Positions 7,351 to 15,952 of a stretch of 33,080 nucleotides of DNA are shown piece by piece. The notes below the pieces were generated by a model. That model searched no databases, was not told where the DNA came from, and worked only from the letters and a program-made list of their open reading frames with translations. Both the position numbers and the translations under genes were made by a program. The DNA comes from Candidatus Rokuibacteriota bacterium (lineage in GTDB: Bacteria; Methylomirabilota; Methylomirabilia; Rokubacteriales; CSP1-6), in the NCBI GenBank assembly GCA_030647435.1, contig JAUSJX010000111.1, positions 1 to 33,080 of the forward strand, read 5' to 3'. Positions within the stretch are counted from its first letter, which is position 1, and the number at the start of each line of letters is the position of its first letter.

Positions 7351-9202
7351 TTACGGCTTGAATCGTCTCGCGCACCTTGCTTGCAAGGCCGTCGGGCGTG
7401 AAGGGCTTCTGGAGCACGATCCCGTCCGACACGCCCTCGTGGGCGACGGCGATCTCGGAGTAGCCCGTCATGTAGAGCACCTTCGTCTCCGGGCGGACGG
7501 CGGACAGCCGCCGGGCCAACTCCCACCCGTTGACGTGAGGCATCACGACGTCGGTCAGGAGTAGGTGGAGCGGCCCCGGGTGCCGCGCCGCCACACGCAG
7601 GGCCTTGGTGCCGTCGGCCGCCGCCAGCGTCGCGTAGCCCTCCCCGCGGAGGATCTCGATCGCCAGCGCGCGAACCTCGTCTTCGTCTTCCACCACCAGG
7701 ACGGTCTCGGACCCACCGCCGGATGCCACGCGCGTGGGACCTGCCACGGGCGCTTCGACCACCGCCTCCACGTGTGGCAGGTGGATTTTGAAGGTCGTCC
7801 CCTGACCGGACGCGCTCTCGACGGAGACGAAGCCGCTGTGCTGTTGGACGATGCCGTAAACCGTTGACAACCCGAGGCCCGTGCCCTTGCCCGGCTCCTT
7901 CGTCGTGAAGAAGGGCTCGAAGATGCGCGCCTGGGTCGTTGGGTCCATGCCCACGCCGGTGTCACTCACCGCGAGCACGGCGTAGCCTCCGGCCTGCAGG
8001 CCGGGCTGGCGGGCGGCCGTTGCCGCGTCGAGCTGGACGTTTTCCGTCTTCAGCACGATCTGCCCGCCCTGCGGCATCGCGTCGCGGGCGTTCACCGTCA
8101 GGTTCAGGATAACCTGCTCGAGCTGCCCCGGGTCGGCGTTGACCGGGCCAAGGGCCGGCTCGAACACCGTCAACAACACAATGTCCTCGCCGATGAGCGG
8201 GCGCAGCATCTTCTCCATCTCGACCACGACGCTGTTGAGGTTGAGGACACGCCGCTGGAGGACCTGCTTGCGGCTGAACGCGAGAAGCTGTCGTGTGAGG
8301 GCCGCGGCGCGCTGAGCGGTCATGTCGATGAGCGCGAGCCCCTGGGCGAGCGGGTCGTCGGCCGGCCGGCCCCGCAAGAGCAGCTGCGCGCGGCCCATGA
8401 TGACCGTCAGGAGATTGTTGAAGTCGTGGGCGATGCCGCCCGCGAGCAGCCCGACCGCTTCCATTTTCTGGGCCTGGAACAGCTGCGTGGTGCGCTCCGC
8501 CACCTCGGTCTCGAGCCGGCCGGTCTCGGCGCGCAGCGTGTCCTCCTGGACCTCCTTCCGGTAGACCTGGGTGAGCAGCGGGTGCATCACGAGGTACAGG
8601 AGGAGGGCGCCGGCGAAGGAGATGCTCCAGACGGCGATCCGCCCCCGCCGGATGGTCGCGAGCAGCCGCTCCGGGGTCTTGTAGACCTCCACGACGCCCA
8701 GGACCCGGCCGTCGCCCGAGAAGATAGGGACGTAGATCTCGGCCAGGGTCGTGAACGCGGGCCGCTCGTAGCCGTGCTCCGCCTTCGTGAGCGACTTGAT
8801 CTCGACCTCGAGCTTGCCCTTGAGAGCGTCGCGCAGCTCGTCGTTGTCGAGGAACCGGCGGCCGATCAGGTGCGACTCGTCGGACCACAGGATGGTGGCC
8901 TGGTTGTCCCACACCTTGGCGCGCACGACCTCGGGCAGGCTCGTGAGCAGGCTGGAGAACGTCCGGCCCCAGCGTTCGCGATCCTCGGGGCTGCCCGGAG
9001 CCGCGAAAACACCCTCGAGCCCCGCCATTCGCACCTCGCGGCGGACCAAGGCCGCGGTGTTCTCCCACTCCCACTCGGACGCGGCCTGGGTCAGAAGCGA
9101 CGAGAGGACGAAGCTCATGACGAGCGCCAGCGCGCCGATGCATCCGAGACTCAGCAGCGCAAAGCGCGAAAAGATGATTCGCATCACCCGCCGGGTTTCC
9201 AT
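7337..9202 (-). CDS. membrane hybrid histidine kinase with C-terminal receiver
   Basis: 621-residue sensor kinase. A transmembrane segment at about residues 9-36 and another at about 193-215 flank an extracytoplasmic sensing region (SLPEVVRAKVWDNQATILWSD resembles CHE/dCACHE-type sensors). After a short coiled linker (ETEVAERTTQLFQAQKMEAVG) comes the phosphoacceptor His259 in GGIAHDFNN. The ATPase domain shows the N box (NLTVNARDAM), G1 (DTGVGMD), F box (FEPFFTTK) and G2 (GKGTGLGLS). Residues about 500-621 form a receiver with Asp551 in LLTDVVMPH and the conserved Lys in LQKPF. A self-contained phosphorelay; its output partner is not in the window. The start could also be the second Met at 9184, which has GGCGGGTG upstream. 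Confidence 0.9.
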   Translation of the reverse strand: METRRVMRIIFSRFALLSLGCIGALALVMSFVLSSLLTQAASEWEWENTAALVRREVRMAGLEGVFAAPGSPEDRERWGRTFSSLLTSLPEVVRAKVWDNQATILWSDESHLIGRRFLDNDELRDALKGKLEVEIKSLTKAEHGYERPAFTTLAEIYVPIFSGDGRVLGVVEVYKTPERLLATIRRGRIAVWSISFAGALLLYLVMHPLLTQVYRKEVQEDTLRAETGRLETEVAERTTQLFQAQKMEAVGLLAGGIAHDFNNLLTVIMGRAQLLLRGRPADDPLAQGLALIDMTAQRAAALTRQLLAFSRKQVLQRRVLNLNSVVVEMEKMLRPLIGEDIVLLTVFEPALGPVNADPGQLEQVILNLTVNARDAMPQGGQIVLKTENVQLDAATAARQPGLQAGGYAVLAVSDTGVGMDPTTQARIFEPFFTTKEPGKGTGLGLSTVYGIVQQHSGFVSVESASGQGTTFKIHLPHVEAVVEAPVAGPTRVASGGGSETVLVVEDEDEVRALAIEILRGEGYATLAAADGTKALRVAARHPGPLHLLLTDVVMPHVNGWELARRLSAVRPETKVLYMTGYSEIAVAHEGVSDGIVLQKPFTPDGLASKVRETIQAVKIAG

Positions 9203-9283
9203 GGCAGGTCTAACAGGCAGTATCCATGCCAGCCCGGGTCGGCCCTGCAGGGCGGGGTCAAGCGGGCAGACGGAACTGGGAGC

Positions 9284-9308
9284 GCGTGCTTCGGAGAGCG
9301 AAGCACGC
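9284..9308. other. perfect 10-bp hairpin in intergenic region
   Basis: GCGTGCTTCG, a five-base loop GAGAG, then CGAAGCACGC. It lies between the divergent histidine-kinase and peptide-binding-protein genes, about 130 bases before the latter's start. No T-run follows, so it may be a regulatory or leader structure or an operator rather than a terminator. Confidence 0.4.
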
Positions 9309-9435
9309 CCTGGGACCTATGCGGACGCGCCTCGTCACTCCGGGTGACCCCGGTTGTCTCATCTGTGGCATTCTTCCGGGAACGTCGGGAGGGGGCGGAG
9401 CCCCTGTACGAGGCCTATCACCGGGGGGAGAGAGC

Positions 9436-10980
9436 ATGACTGGCAAACGCGGTCGGGCGCTGGGTTGTCTGATTCTGCCGTGGCTCTTGCTCGCCGGCGC
9501 GCTCGAAGGCGTCTCGGCCCAGACGAAGCCGGAGGGCGAGATGCGCTGGGCCCTCTACGTAACGCTGTCGCCTGTCTGGTTCGATCCGGGCGAGGTGTCG
9601 GGCCAGCTCACGCCGTTCTGGGTCCTGTACGCGCTCCACGACGCCCTCGTGAAGCCGATGCCCGGCAACATGCTGAGCCCGAGCCTGGCGGAGTCGTGGA
9701 CGGTCAGCGCCGACCAGCGGGTCTACGAGTTCAAGTTGCGCGAGGGCCTCAAGTTCCACAACGGCGATCCCTTCACCGCCGACGACGTGAAGTTCAGCTT
9801 TCACCGCGCGAAGGGCTCCAAGACGCTCCACGACAAGGTCCGGGAGGTGGTCGTGGTCGGGCCCTCCCGCGTGCGATTCATTCTTCACGAGCCCTGGCCG
9901 GACTTCATGACCTTCTACGGCTCGATCGTGTCCGGCTCGGGCTGGGTCGTGCCAAAGAAGTACGTCGAGCGAGTGGGCGACGACGGCTTCAAGCGGGCGC
10001 CCGTCGGGCTCGGGCCCTACAAGTTCGTGAGCCACACCCCCGGCATCGAGCTGGTGATGGAGGCGAACGAGGGCTACTGGCGAAAAGTCCCGTCGGTCAA
10101 GCGCCTCGTCTTCAAGAGCGTCCCGGAGAGCACGACACGGATGGCGATGCTGAAGCGGGGCGAAGTGGACATCGCTTATCTCCTCGACGTCCCCCAGGCG
10201 CAGGAGGTCAAGCGCGATCCCAACCTCAAGCTGGCCTTCTCGGGCGGCATCGCCACCTTCTACCTAGACTTCCTCGATCAGTGGGATCCGAAATCTCCGT
10301 GGCACGACCGGCGGGTGCGGCTGGCCGCGAACTACGCCATCGATCGTCAGGCGCTGAGCGACGCGGAGACGCTGGGAGCGTCCAGGCCCGCGGGCAACCA
10401 CGTGCCCCGGACGTTCGAGTTCGCCCTGCCCCTCGAGCCCTACCCCTACGACCCCGCGAAGGCAAAGCAGCTCCTCGCGGAGGCGGGCTACCCGAACGGC
10501 TTCGACGCCGGCGAGCTGCATCAGCTCCCGCCCTACTTCTCGCTGGGCGAGGCGATCGTCGGGTACATGCAGGCGGTCGGGATCCGGCTCAGGATGCGGC
10601 CGATGGAGCGCGGCGCCTACATGGCTCTGATCTCGTCGAAGAAGGCCAAGGGCCTCTGCGTCTGCAGCACCGCGCTCTACGGCAACGCCGCCTCGCGCCT
10701 GTCTGAGATTATCCCCAGCGACGGCGCGTGGGCGTACGGCGGCTATCCCGACATCGACGCGCTCTTCAAGCAACAGTCCGTGGAGACGGACCGCAAGAAG
10801 CGGGAGGCCATGCTGCACCAGATCCAGCGCCTCGTGTACGAGCGCGTCAGGTATGGCCCCATCTACGACTACATCTGGCCCAGCGGGGTGGGCCCGCGCG
10901 TGGCCGAGCCCGCGCTGATGCTGATCAACCCCTACCCGTGGTCGGCACCTCTCGAGGACGTGCGCCTCAAGAAGCCGTGA
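9436..10980 (+). CDS. ABC transporter substrate-binding protein, peptide/opine type (SBP_bac_5)
   Basis: 514-residue periplasmic binding protein of the dipeptide/oligopeptide/nickel class. Signal peptide at residues 1-28 (hydrophobic core LILPWLLLAGALEG, cleavage near VSA-QT). Family blocks are all present: LAESWTVSADQRVYEFKLR, GLKFHNGDPFTADDVKFSF, GLGPYKFV, MLKRGEVDIAYL, RLAANYAIDRQAL and the late YDPAKAKQLLAEAGYPNGF. ATG 9436 is preceded by GGGGGGAGAG; the open frame upstream has no homology. It is followed 17 bases later by the SMP-30 gene and then the LLM oxidoreductase, suggesting a small catabolic operon. No permeases or ATPases are nearby, so they must be encoded elsewhere. Substrate unknown. 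Confidence 0.88.
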   Translation: MTGKRGRALGCLILPWLLLAGALEGVSAQTKPEGEMRWALYVTLSPVWFDPGEVSGQLTPFWVLYALHDALVKPMPGNMLSPSLAESWTVSADQRVYEFKLREGLKFHNGDPFTADDVKFSFHRAKGSKTLHDKVREVVVVGPSRVRFILHEPWPDFMTFYGSIVSGSGWVVPKKYVERVGDDGFKRAPVGLGPYKFVSHTPGIELVMEANEGYWRKVPSVKRLVFKSVPESTTRMAMLKRGEVDIAYLLDVPQAQEVKRDPNLKLAFSGGIATFYLDFLDQWDPKSPWHDRRVRLAANYAIDRQALSDAETLGASRPAGNHVPRTFEFALPLEPYPYDPAKAKQLLAEAGYPNGFDAGELHQLPPYFSLGEAIVGYMQAVGIRLRMRPMERGAYMALISSKKAKGLCVCSTALYGNAASRLSEIIPSDGAWAYGGYPDIDALFKQQSVETDRKKREAMLHQIQRLVYERVRYGPIYDYIWPSGVGPRVAEPALMLINPYPWSAPLEDVRLKKP

Positions 10981-10997
10981 AGGAGGAGTCTCACAGC

Positions 10998-11870
10998 ATG
11001 GCTGATGCGCTCTCTGCGATCCTCGAGACCCGGGAGGCGGAACGTCTCGCCACGGGGTTTGTCTTTACGGAAGGCCCTCTGTGGCATCCCGACGGCTTCT
11101 ACTATTTCGTCGACGTTCGCTCGAGCGTGCTGTACCGGCTGACCCCCGGCCGCGCGCACGAGGTCGTGCGCGACAAAACGGGCGGCGGCAATGGCACGAC
11201 GTTCGACCTCCAGGGGCGGCTCTGCCTCTGCGAGGGCGAGAACCGGCGGGTCACGCGCACCTCCGCCGACGGCCGCATCGAAGTCCTCATGGACCGGTTC
11301 GAAGGCAAACGGCTGAACCGTCCCAATGATCTGGTATGCAAGTCCGACGGGAGTATCTACTTCACCGACCCAGGCCTGCGCGTGCCCCTGGCGGAACGCG
11401 AGCTGACCTACGCCGGGGTCTACCGGATCGCGCCCGACGGAGCGCAGAGCCTCGTGGCGGACTTCGAGTACCCGAACGGCCTGGCGTTCTCGCCCGACGA
11501 GCGCCTGCTCTACGTGGCAAACACGCGCTGGGCGCAGTACATCCACGTGCTCGAGCTCGACGCCGCCGGCGCGGTGGTGCGGCGGCGCATCTTCGCCGAC
11601 ATGTCGTCCGACGAGACGGACGGCGTGCCCGACGGCATGAAGGTCGACGTGGAAGGCCGCGTCTACTGTACGGGGCCGGGGGGCACCTGGGTCTTCGCGC
11701 CCGATGGCACGCGGCTCGGGATCATCCGGACCCCGGAGGTGCCCGCCAACCTCGCCTTCGGGGGCCCCGATCTCAAGACGCTGTTCTTCACCGCGCGCAC
11801 CTCCGTGTACACGCTGCGTGTCAAGGTGCCGGGGCAGCCACAGCCGTACTACAGGGTCCGGTCGAGGTGA
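10998..11870 (+). CDS. SMP-30/gluconolactonase-family lactonase
   Basis: 290-residue six-bladed beta-propeller hydrolase of the SMP-30/gluconolaconase/LRE family. Metal-site residues of the family are visible: Glu25 in FTEGPLWHPDG, Asn in LNRPNDLVC, Asn in YPNGLAFSPDE, and Asp in VPDGMKVDVEG. There is no signal peptide, so it is cytoplasmic. Start ATG 10998 is fixed by AGGAGGAG nine bases upstream. These enzymes open sugar or aromatic lactones; the exact substrate is not readable from sequence. Middle gene of a binding protein - lactonase - LLM oxidoreductase run, with a 7-base gap to the next start. Confidence 0.88.
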   Translation: MADALSAILETREAERLATGFVFTEGPLWHPDGFYYFVDVRSSVLYRLTPGRAHEVVRDKTGGGNGTTFDLQGRLCLCEGENRRVTRTSADGRIEVLMDRFEGKRLNRPNDLVCKSDGSIYFTDPGLRVPLAERELTYAGVYRIAPDGAQSLVADFEYPNGLAFSPDERLLYVANTRWAQYIHVLELDAAGAVVRRRIFADMSSDETDGVPDGMKVDVEGRVYCTGPGGTWVFAPDGTRLGIIRTPEVPANLAFGGPDLKTLFFTARTSVYTLRVKVPGQPQPYYRVRSR

Positions 11871-11877
11871 CGGGAGC

Positions 11878-12909
11878 ATGACCATTCACTTCGGGACGTT
11901 CCTGCTGATGCAATCGCCTTCCGCGCGCCCGTCGCAGGAAATGTACGCGCGGGCGATCGACATCGCCCAGGCGGCCGAGGCGCTCGGCTTCCACAACGTC
12001 TGGCTCGCGGAGCATCACTTCTCGACCTACGGCTATCTCTCGCGGCCGGCCCAGTTCGCGACGTACATCGCGGCGAAGACCACGCGGCTCCGGGTGGGCA
12101 CGGCCGTGATCGTGGTTCCCCTTCACCACCCGCTCGTGATCGCCGAGGAGATCGCGACCCTCGACCTCCTGGCCGGCGGCCGCGTCGACATAGGGCTCGG
12201 GCGCGGCTACCAGCACTACGAGTTCGAGCGGCTCGGGCTCGAGCTGGACAGCGCCCGCGGGCGCTGGGAGGAGTCGGTCGACGTCATTCTCAAGGCGTTC
12301 CGCGGCGAGCCGTTCAGCTACGAGGGAAAGTTCTTCAAGATCCCCGAGACGTCGGTGTTCCCGCAGCCGCTCCAGAAACCGCACCCGCCCATCTGGGTCA
12401 CGGCGCAGAGTCCGGAGTCGGTGGAGGCCGCCGTACGCCGCGGGTTCAACGTGCTCACGGGCGGCTTCGGCGTGCCGATCGAGCGGATGGCGGAGTTCCG
12501 CCGGCTCTTCGACCGCATGGTGGCGGAGGTCCGACCGAAGCACCCGCTGGAGGTCGGCGTCCAGCGCGCCGTCTACGTGACGCACAGCGACGCGGACGCG
12601 CGGGCCGCCGCAGAAGAAGCCCGCTGGAACATGCGGGTGACGCTCAGCCTGCGCAACCACTACGAGCGCGTGGAGCGCGGACGCGCCATCCCGGTGCCCG
12701 CGGCGAAGGAGCCCGACATCGACGACCTGCTGGACCGCTTCCTGGTCATCGGCACGCCGGACACATGCATCCGTCAGATCACGCGCATCCGGGAGCTCGT
12801 GGGCATCACGCACTTCAACTGCAGCTTCTGGTTCGGCGATCTCGAGCAGGCGCGCGTGCTGCGCTCGATGGAGCTGTTCGCGCGCGAGGTCATGCCGGCG
12901 TTCGGCTAG
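11878..12909 (+). CDS. LLM-class (luciferase-like) flavin-dependent oxidoreductase
   Basis: 343-residue bacterial-luciferase-like TIM-barrel flavoprotein. Typical blocks: ALGFHNVWLAEHHF near residue 40, TTRLRVGTAVIVVPLHHP, RVDIGLGRGYQHYEFERLG, and FLVIGTPDTCIRQI near the end. Such enzymes use reduced FMN or F420 to oxidise or cleave organic substrates. ATG 11878 lies seven bases after the SMP-30 stop, with CGGGAG as a ribosome-binding site. Its TAG shares the palindrome CTAG with the stop of the convergent acyl-CoA-dehydrogenase-like gene, so the two coding regions overlap by four bases. Confidence 0.9.
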   Translation: MTIHFGTFLLMQSPSARPSQEMYARAIDIAQAAEALGFHNVWLAEHHFSTYGYLSRPAQFATYIAAKTTRLRVGTAVIVVPLHHPLVIAEEIATLDLLAGGRVDIGLGRGYQHYEFERLGLELDSARGRWEESVDVILKAFRGEPFSYEGKFFKIPETSVFPQPLQKPHPPIWVTAQSPESVEAAVRRGFNVLTGGFGVPIERMAEFRRLFDRMVAEVRPKHPLEVGVQRAVYVTHSDADARAAAEEARWNMRVTLSLRNHYERVERGRAIPVPAAKEPDIDDLLDRFLVIGTPDTCIRQITRIRELVGITHFNCSFWFGDLEQARVLRSMELFAREVMPAFG

Positions 12910-14057
12910 AACCTCTCCTGGTCGACCGGAAGGCCCAGCCAGTGGCGGCCCACCAGCTCGTAATGCGCCATGCGCCCCTGCAGGTGCTGGGTGATCACGT
13001 GGATGTCCTGGAAGTGGCGCTGGATGAGGTGCCCCTCGTAGGCGGCCGTCGCTCCGGCGGCGTTGTAGACGGTGTCGATGACCTGGGCCGCCAGCCGGAT
13101 GCCGTGGGTGGTCGCGAGGCGCAGGATCGCGCGCCGCTCCAGGCCGACCGTGCCGGCCGTCGCCTCGTCCCAGATGTCGCGGACCGTCTCCATGAGGAAG
13201 GCGCGCCCGGAGCGCAGGGCGGCTTCGGCCTGGCCGACGCCGACCTGGACCATGGACTGATCCCGGAGGAGGGCCTGCATGGCCCGCGGCGTCTTGGCGC
13301 CCGCCAGCTCGACGAAGGTGTCCAGGCACGCGCGCGCCATTCCGAGCGCGACCGCGGCGTCACCTGAGGCGAACGCGAGAGTGCGCGGGATCTTGTAGAG
13401 CGGCCCCTCCTCCAGCAGCGGCGCGGTAGCGGACAGCACCGTGCGCTCCGCGGGCACGAAGACGTCGGTAACGGCGAAGTGGTGCGTGCCCGTGCCGCGC
13501 ATGCCCCGCACGTGCCAGGTGTCGAGCAGCTCGGCCTCGGCGACCGGCACGAAAAAGTAGCGCGCCTCGGGCTGGCCGTTCTCGAGCCTGACCTGGCCGT
13601 TCTCGACGACCTGGGCGTGCGCCGCCACCCACGCGGCGTGCCGGCATCCGGTGCTGAAGCCCTGACGGCCGGTGACGCGGTACCCGCCCGGCACCACGAC
13701 GGCCTTCGCGGTCGCGGCCGGCGTGTTCGCGACGACGCTGCGCGGCGTGTCGATCCAGATCGCGCGCGCGACCGCCCGCGGCATCCGGGCCGCGTAGGTG
13801 CCGAAGATCGCGCCCTGGTTGACGGCCCAGCCGGTGCTGGCGTCGGCCTTGCCGATCTCCTCGATCACCTCGACGTACGTCGGGAAGTCGCACTCACCGC
13901 CGCCGATGGCGCGCGGCACCGCCAAGTGGAATAGCCCGGCGTCGGCCAGGGCCTCGAAGAGCGGCCGCGGCAGCTCGCGCGCGGCGTCGATCTCGTCGGC
14001 GGCGGACCGGATCTGCGGCGCCAGCTTTCGCGCGGTGTCGAGGGGGGATGCGCTCAT
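12906..14057 (-). CDS. acyl-CoA-dehydrogenase-like flavin-dependent monooxygenase
   Basis: 383-residue protein with the acyl-CoA dehydrogenase fold: N-terminal helices (RSAADEIDAARELPRPLFEALADAG would be the helical start), a middle beta domain with VTGRQGFSTGCRHAAWVAAHA, RGTGTHHFAVTDVFVPAERT, and a C-terminal helical domain ending AAYEGHLIQRHFQDIHVITQH. The C-terminal type (PF08028-like) and the GTGTH motif resemble HsaA/DszC-type two-component monooxygenases rather than true fatty-acyl dehydrogenases. A partner flavin reductase is not in the window. Its function may link with the convergent LLM oxidoreductase. The promoter-like cassette immediately upstream would place transcription start within a few bases of the ATG. 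Confidence 0.85.
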   Translation of the reverse strand: MSASPLDTARKLAPQIRSAADEIDAARELPRPLFEALADAGLFHLAVPRAIGGGECDFPTYVEVIEEIGKADASTGWAVNQGAIFGTYAARMPRAVARAIWIDTPRSVVANTPAATAKAVVVPGGYRVTGRQGFSTGCRHAAWVAAHAQVVENGQVRLENGQPEARYFFVPVAEAELLDTWHVRGMRGTGTHHFAVTDVFVPAERTVLSATAPLLEEGPLYKIPRTLAFASGDAAVALGMARACLDTFVELAGAKTPRAMQALLRDQSMVQVGVGQAEAALRSGRAFLMETVRDIWDEATAGTVGLERRAILRLATTHGIRLAAQVIDTVYNAAGATAAYEGHLIQRHFQDIHVITQHLQGRMAHYELVGRHWLGLPVDQERF

Positions 14058-14065
14058 GTCAGGCG

Positions 14066-14094
14066 ATCCTGCCAGAGCGCGGCGGAGAGGTCAA
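14066..14094 (-). promoter_or_regulatory. promoter-like cassette copy 1 (TTGACC-N17-CAGGAT)
   Basis: On the minus strand, TTGACC (14094-14089), a 17-base spacer and CAGGAT (14071-14066). The surrounding 39 bases (14064-14102) match 28099-28137 at 35 positions. The -10-like box ends eight bases before the ATG of the acyl-CoA-dehydrogenase-like gene, so a transcript from it would be nearly leaderless. Confidence 0.5.
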
Positions 14095-14234
14095 ACCGGA
14101 GCGACACTCGCGATCAGCCAGAAGAATGAGTCGAATGGCCCATGCCCACAGGGGTGAACGCACGGGTATCCTTGACACGGGTTCCCCCTCTAGAAGGCCG
14201 CGAGGCCGGTCGGCGGGCCCGGTGAGGGCGAAGC

Positions 14235-15140
14235 ATGAGGAGTCCGGGCAGGCGACGGGTGGTTCTGGGGTGCGTGTCGGTTGCGGTGCTGGTCTGTTTC
14301 TACACCGTTGCATCGAACGCCGGCCGGCTCGTTGACCCCGAACTCCTTCCCGAGCCGTTCGCTCGCTTCTTGAGGCCGGACCTCCTGCCGCCGACGCAGG
14401 CCATCTTCAAGGCCCTGGTGAGCCTCGTGACCGGCGAGCTGCCGCCCATGGAAGGCCACCACGCTCATCCGAGCGGGCATGTCAGCCATCTCGTAGAGCA
14501 GCACGTGAGCCTGCAGGGCGCGCTGCTCGTGAGCGTACTCCGGGTGCTGTTCGGCGTGGCCGTCGGGGGACCGCTCGGCATCCTGACGGGCTTCGTTTTG
14601 GGCTGGAACCGGACGGCGGACGACTACCTCCACCCGATCTACGTCCTCCTGCGGTCCATCCCTTCGCTCGCGCTCATCACCTACGTCATGCTGTGGTTCG
14701 GGCACGGCGAGGCCCACCTGCTCATCCCCATCGTGTACGCCGTCTTCACCACGGTGGTGATCCCGACCTACCACGGCGTCCGCGATTTGGCCGACGTGTA
14801 CGTGCGCGCGGCGCGCTCGCTCGGCGCCGGCGGCCGGCTGCTGTTCGCCCGGGTGGTCCTGCCGGCCGCGAGTCCCGCCGTGCTCTCCGCCCTGCGCTAC
14901 TCGCTCATCATCGCGTGGATGACCACGGTCGGCGTCGAGATGCTGATGGGGGACGACGGCATCGGCCACCTGCTCGTGGGCGGCGGGCTCTGGTCCTCCC
15001 GGCTGCAGATCGGAGTGGACCCCGCCGTGATCGTCGTCGGCATCCTGGGGCTCGCGGCAGCGGGATACCTGATGGACACGGCGGCCCGGATCGTGAGCGA
15101 CCGTGTGACGTTCTGGGCCAGGAGGCGGCGGGCGTGGTAG
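14235..15140 (+). CDS. ABC permease (NitT/TauT type) with histidine-rich external loop
   Basis: 301-residue BPD_transp_1 permease. TM1 spans about residues 9-27; five further segments follow from about residue 96. The ATPase-contact EAA loop is HGVRDLADVYVRAARSLGAGG, and the family motif PSLALITYVMLWFG precedes it. Unusual for this class: the extracytoplasmic segment between TM1 and TM2 contains His75, His76, His78, His82, His85 and His90 (MEGHHAHPSGHVSHLVEQH), a likely metal-binding loop. First gene of six with overlaps or short gaps; the second permease starts seven bases before this stop. No substrate-binding protein accompanies it. A perfect TTGACA lies at 14172-14177, but a matching -10 box is not clear. 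Confidence 0.88.
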   Translation: MRSPGRRRVVLGCVSVAVLVCFYTVASNAGRLVDPELLPEPFARFLRPDLLPPTQAIFKALVSLVTGELPPMEGHHAHPSGHVSHLVEQHVSLQGALLVSVLRVLFGVAVGGPLGILTGFVLGWNRTADDYLHPIYVLLRSIPSLALITYVMLWFGHGEAHLLIPIVYAVFTTVVIPTYHGVRDLADVYVRAARSLGAGGRLLFARVVLPAASPAVLSALRYSLIIAWMTTVGVEMLMGDDGIGHLLVGGGLWSSRLQIGVDPAVIVVGILGLAAAGYLMDTAARIVSDRVTFWARRRRAW

Positions 15141-15952
15141 CCGCGCTGCGCTCGATTCGCGTGAGGCGGGGGCTCGTGGGGCTCCTGGCTTTGCTCGCGC
15201 TGTACGGCTTGGCCGCGCAGATCGCCAGCGGCCGTCTCCCGACGAGGGTGTTCCTGGTGATGCACGACATCGAGGGTGTGGAGCTCCTTCCCACCTACTC
15301 TTCGCTCGTGGAGGAGGGCGTGTTCCTGGTGCAGGCGGGCATCCTTCTGAAAGGGGCCGCCGTCAGCACGGGGCGGGTCCTGGCCGGGCTGCTTCTGGGA
15401 TCGGTCGTCGGCATCGCCCTGGGCTTGGCCATGGGGTGGGCGGCCGGGTTCGAGTATGCGCTCGACCCGTGGGTCGTCCTTCTCCGGTTCACCCCCGCCC
15501 TCGCCCTGCTGCCGCTCTACGTGCTGTGGTTCGGCCTGGGCGAGGCCGCCAAGATCGGGCTGATCGCGACGGCGGTGGCCGTGGTGACGCTGCAGGGCGC
15601 CTATCAGGGAGTGCGCGGTATCCCGGCCGTGTACTGGGACGTGGCCGCGGCCCTGGCGGCGCCGCGGAGCCTCGTGCTCCGGCGCATCGTCCTCCCCGCC
15701 GCGCTGCCGCAGATCCTGGCGAGCCTGCGCATCGCCATCGCGCTCGGCTGGGTCACGGTCATCGCGGCGGAGCTGATCAAGCCCTCCATGCCCAGCCTCG
15801 GCTATCTTCTGGCACTCGCCGGCGCCTACCCGCGCGTGCCGACCATCGTGATCGCGCTCGCCGCCATCGCCCTGCTCGTCCTGGTCTCGGACGGGCTCAC
15901 GCTGGCCGCCTACCGCTGGGCGACCCGCTGGATGAGGAGGCGGTATGCCTAG
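15134..15952 (+). CDS. ABC permease (NitT/TauT type), second subunit
   Basis: 272-residue BPD_transp_1 permease. TM1 lies around residues 12-27 (GLLALLALYGLAAQI); then an external stretch, and five more segments including LLLGSVVGIALGLAMGWAAGF and FTPALALLPLYVLWFGLGEAAK. The EAA loop is QGVRGIPAVYWDVAAALAAP. It starts at GTG 15134, overlapping the first permease by seven bases with GGAGGCGGCGG upstream; no better start is available. It overlaps the ATPase gene by eight bases. The two permeases are paralogues and probably form a heterodimer. Confidence 0.87.
   Translation: MVAALRSIRVRRGLVGLLALLALYGLAAQIASGRLPTRVFLVMHDIEGVELLPTYSSLVEEGVFLVQAGILLKGAAVSTGRVLAGLLLGSVVGIALGLAMGWAAGFEYALDPWVVLLRFTPALALLPLYVLWFGLGEAAKIGLIATAVAVVTLQGAYQGVRGIPAVYWDVAAALAAPRSLVLRRIVLPAALPQILASLRIAIALGWVTVIAAELIKPSMPSLGYLLALAGAYPRVPTIVIALAAIALLVLVSDGLTLAAYRWATRWMRRRYA

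Noticed and set aside
11821-13329. 502-residue minus-strand frame across the LLM gene
   Set aside because: Shadow of two real genes; low-complexity Arg/Gly/Leu text without domains.
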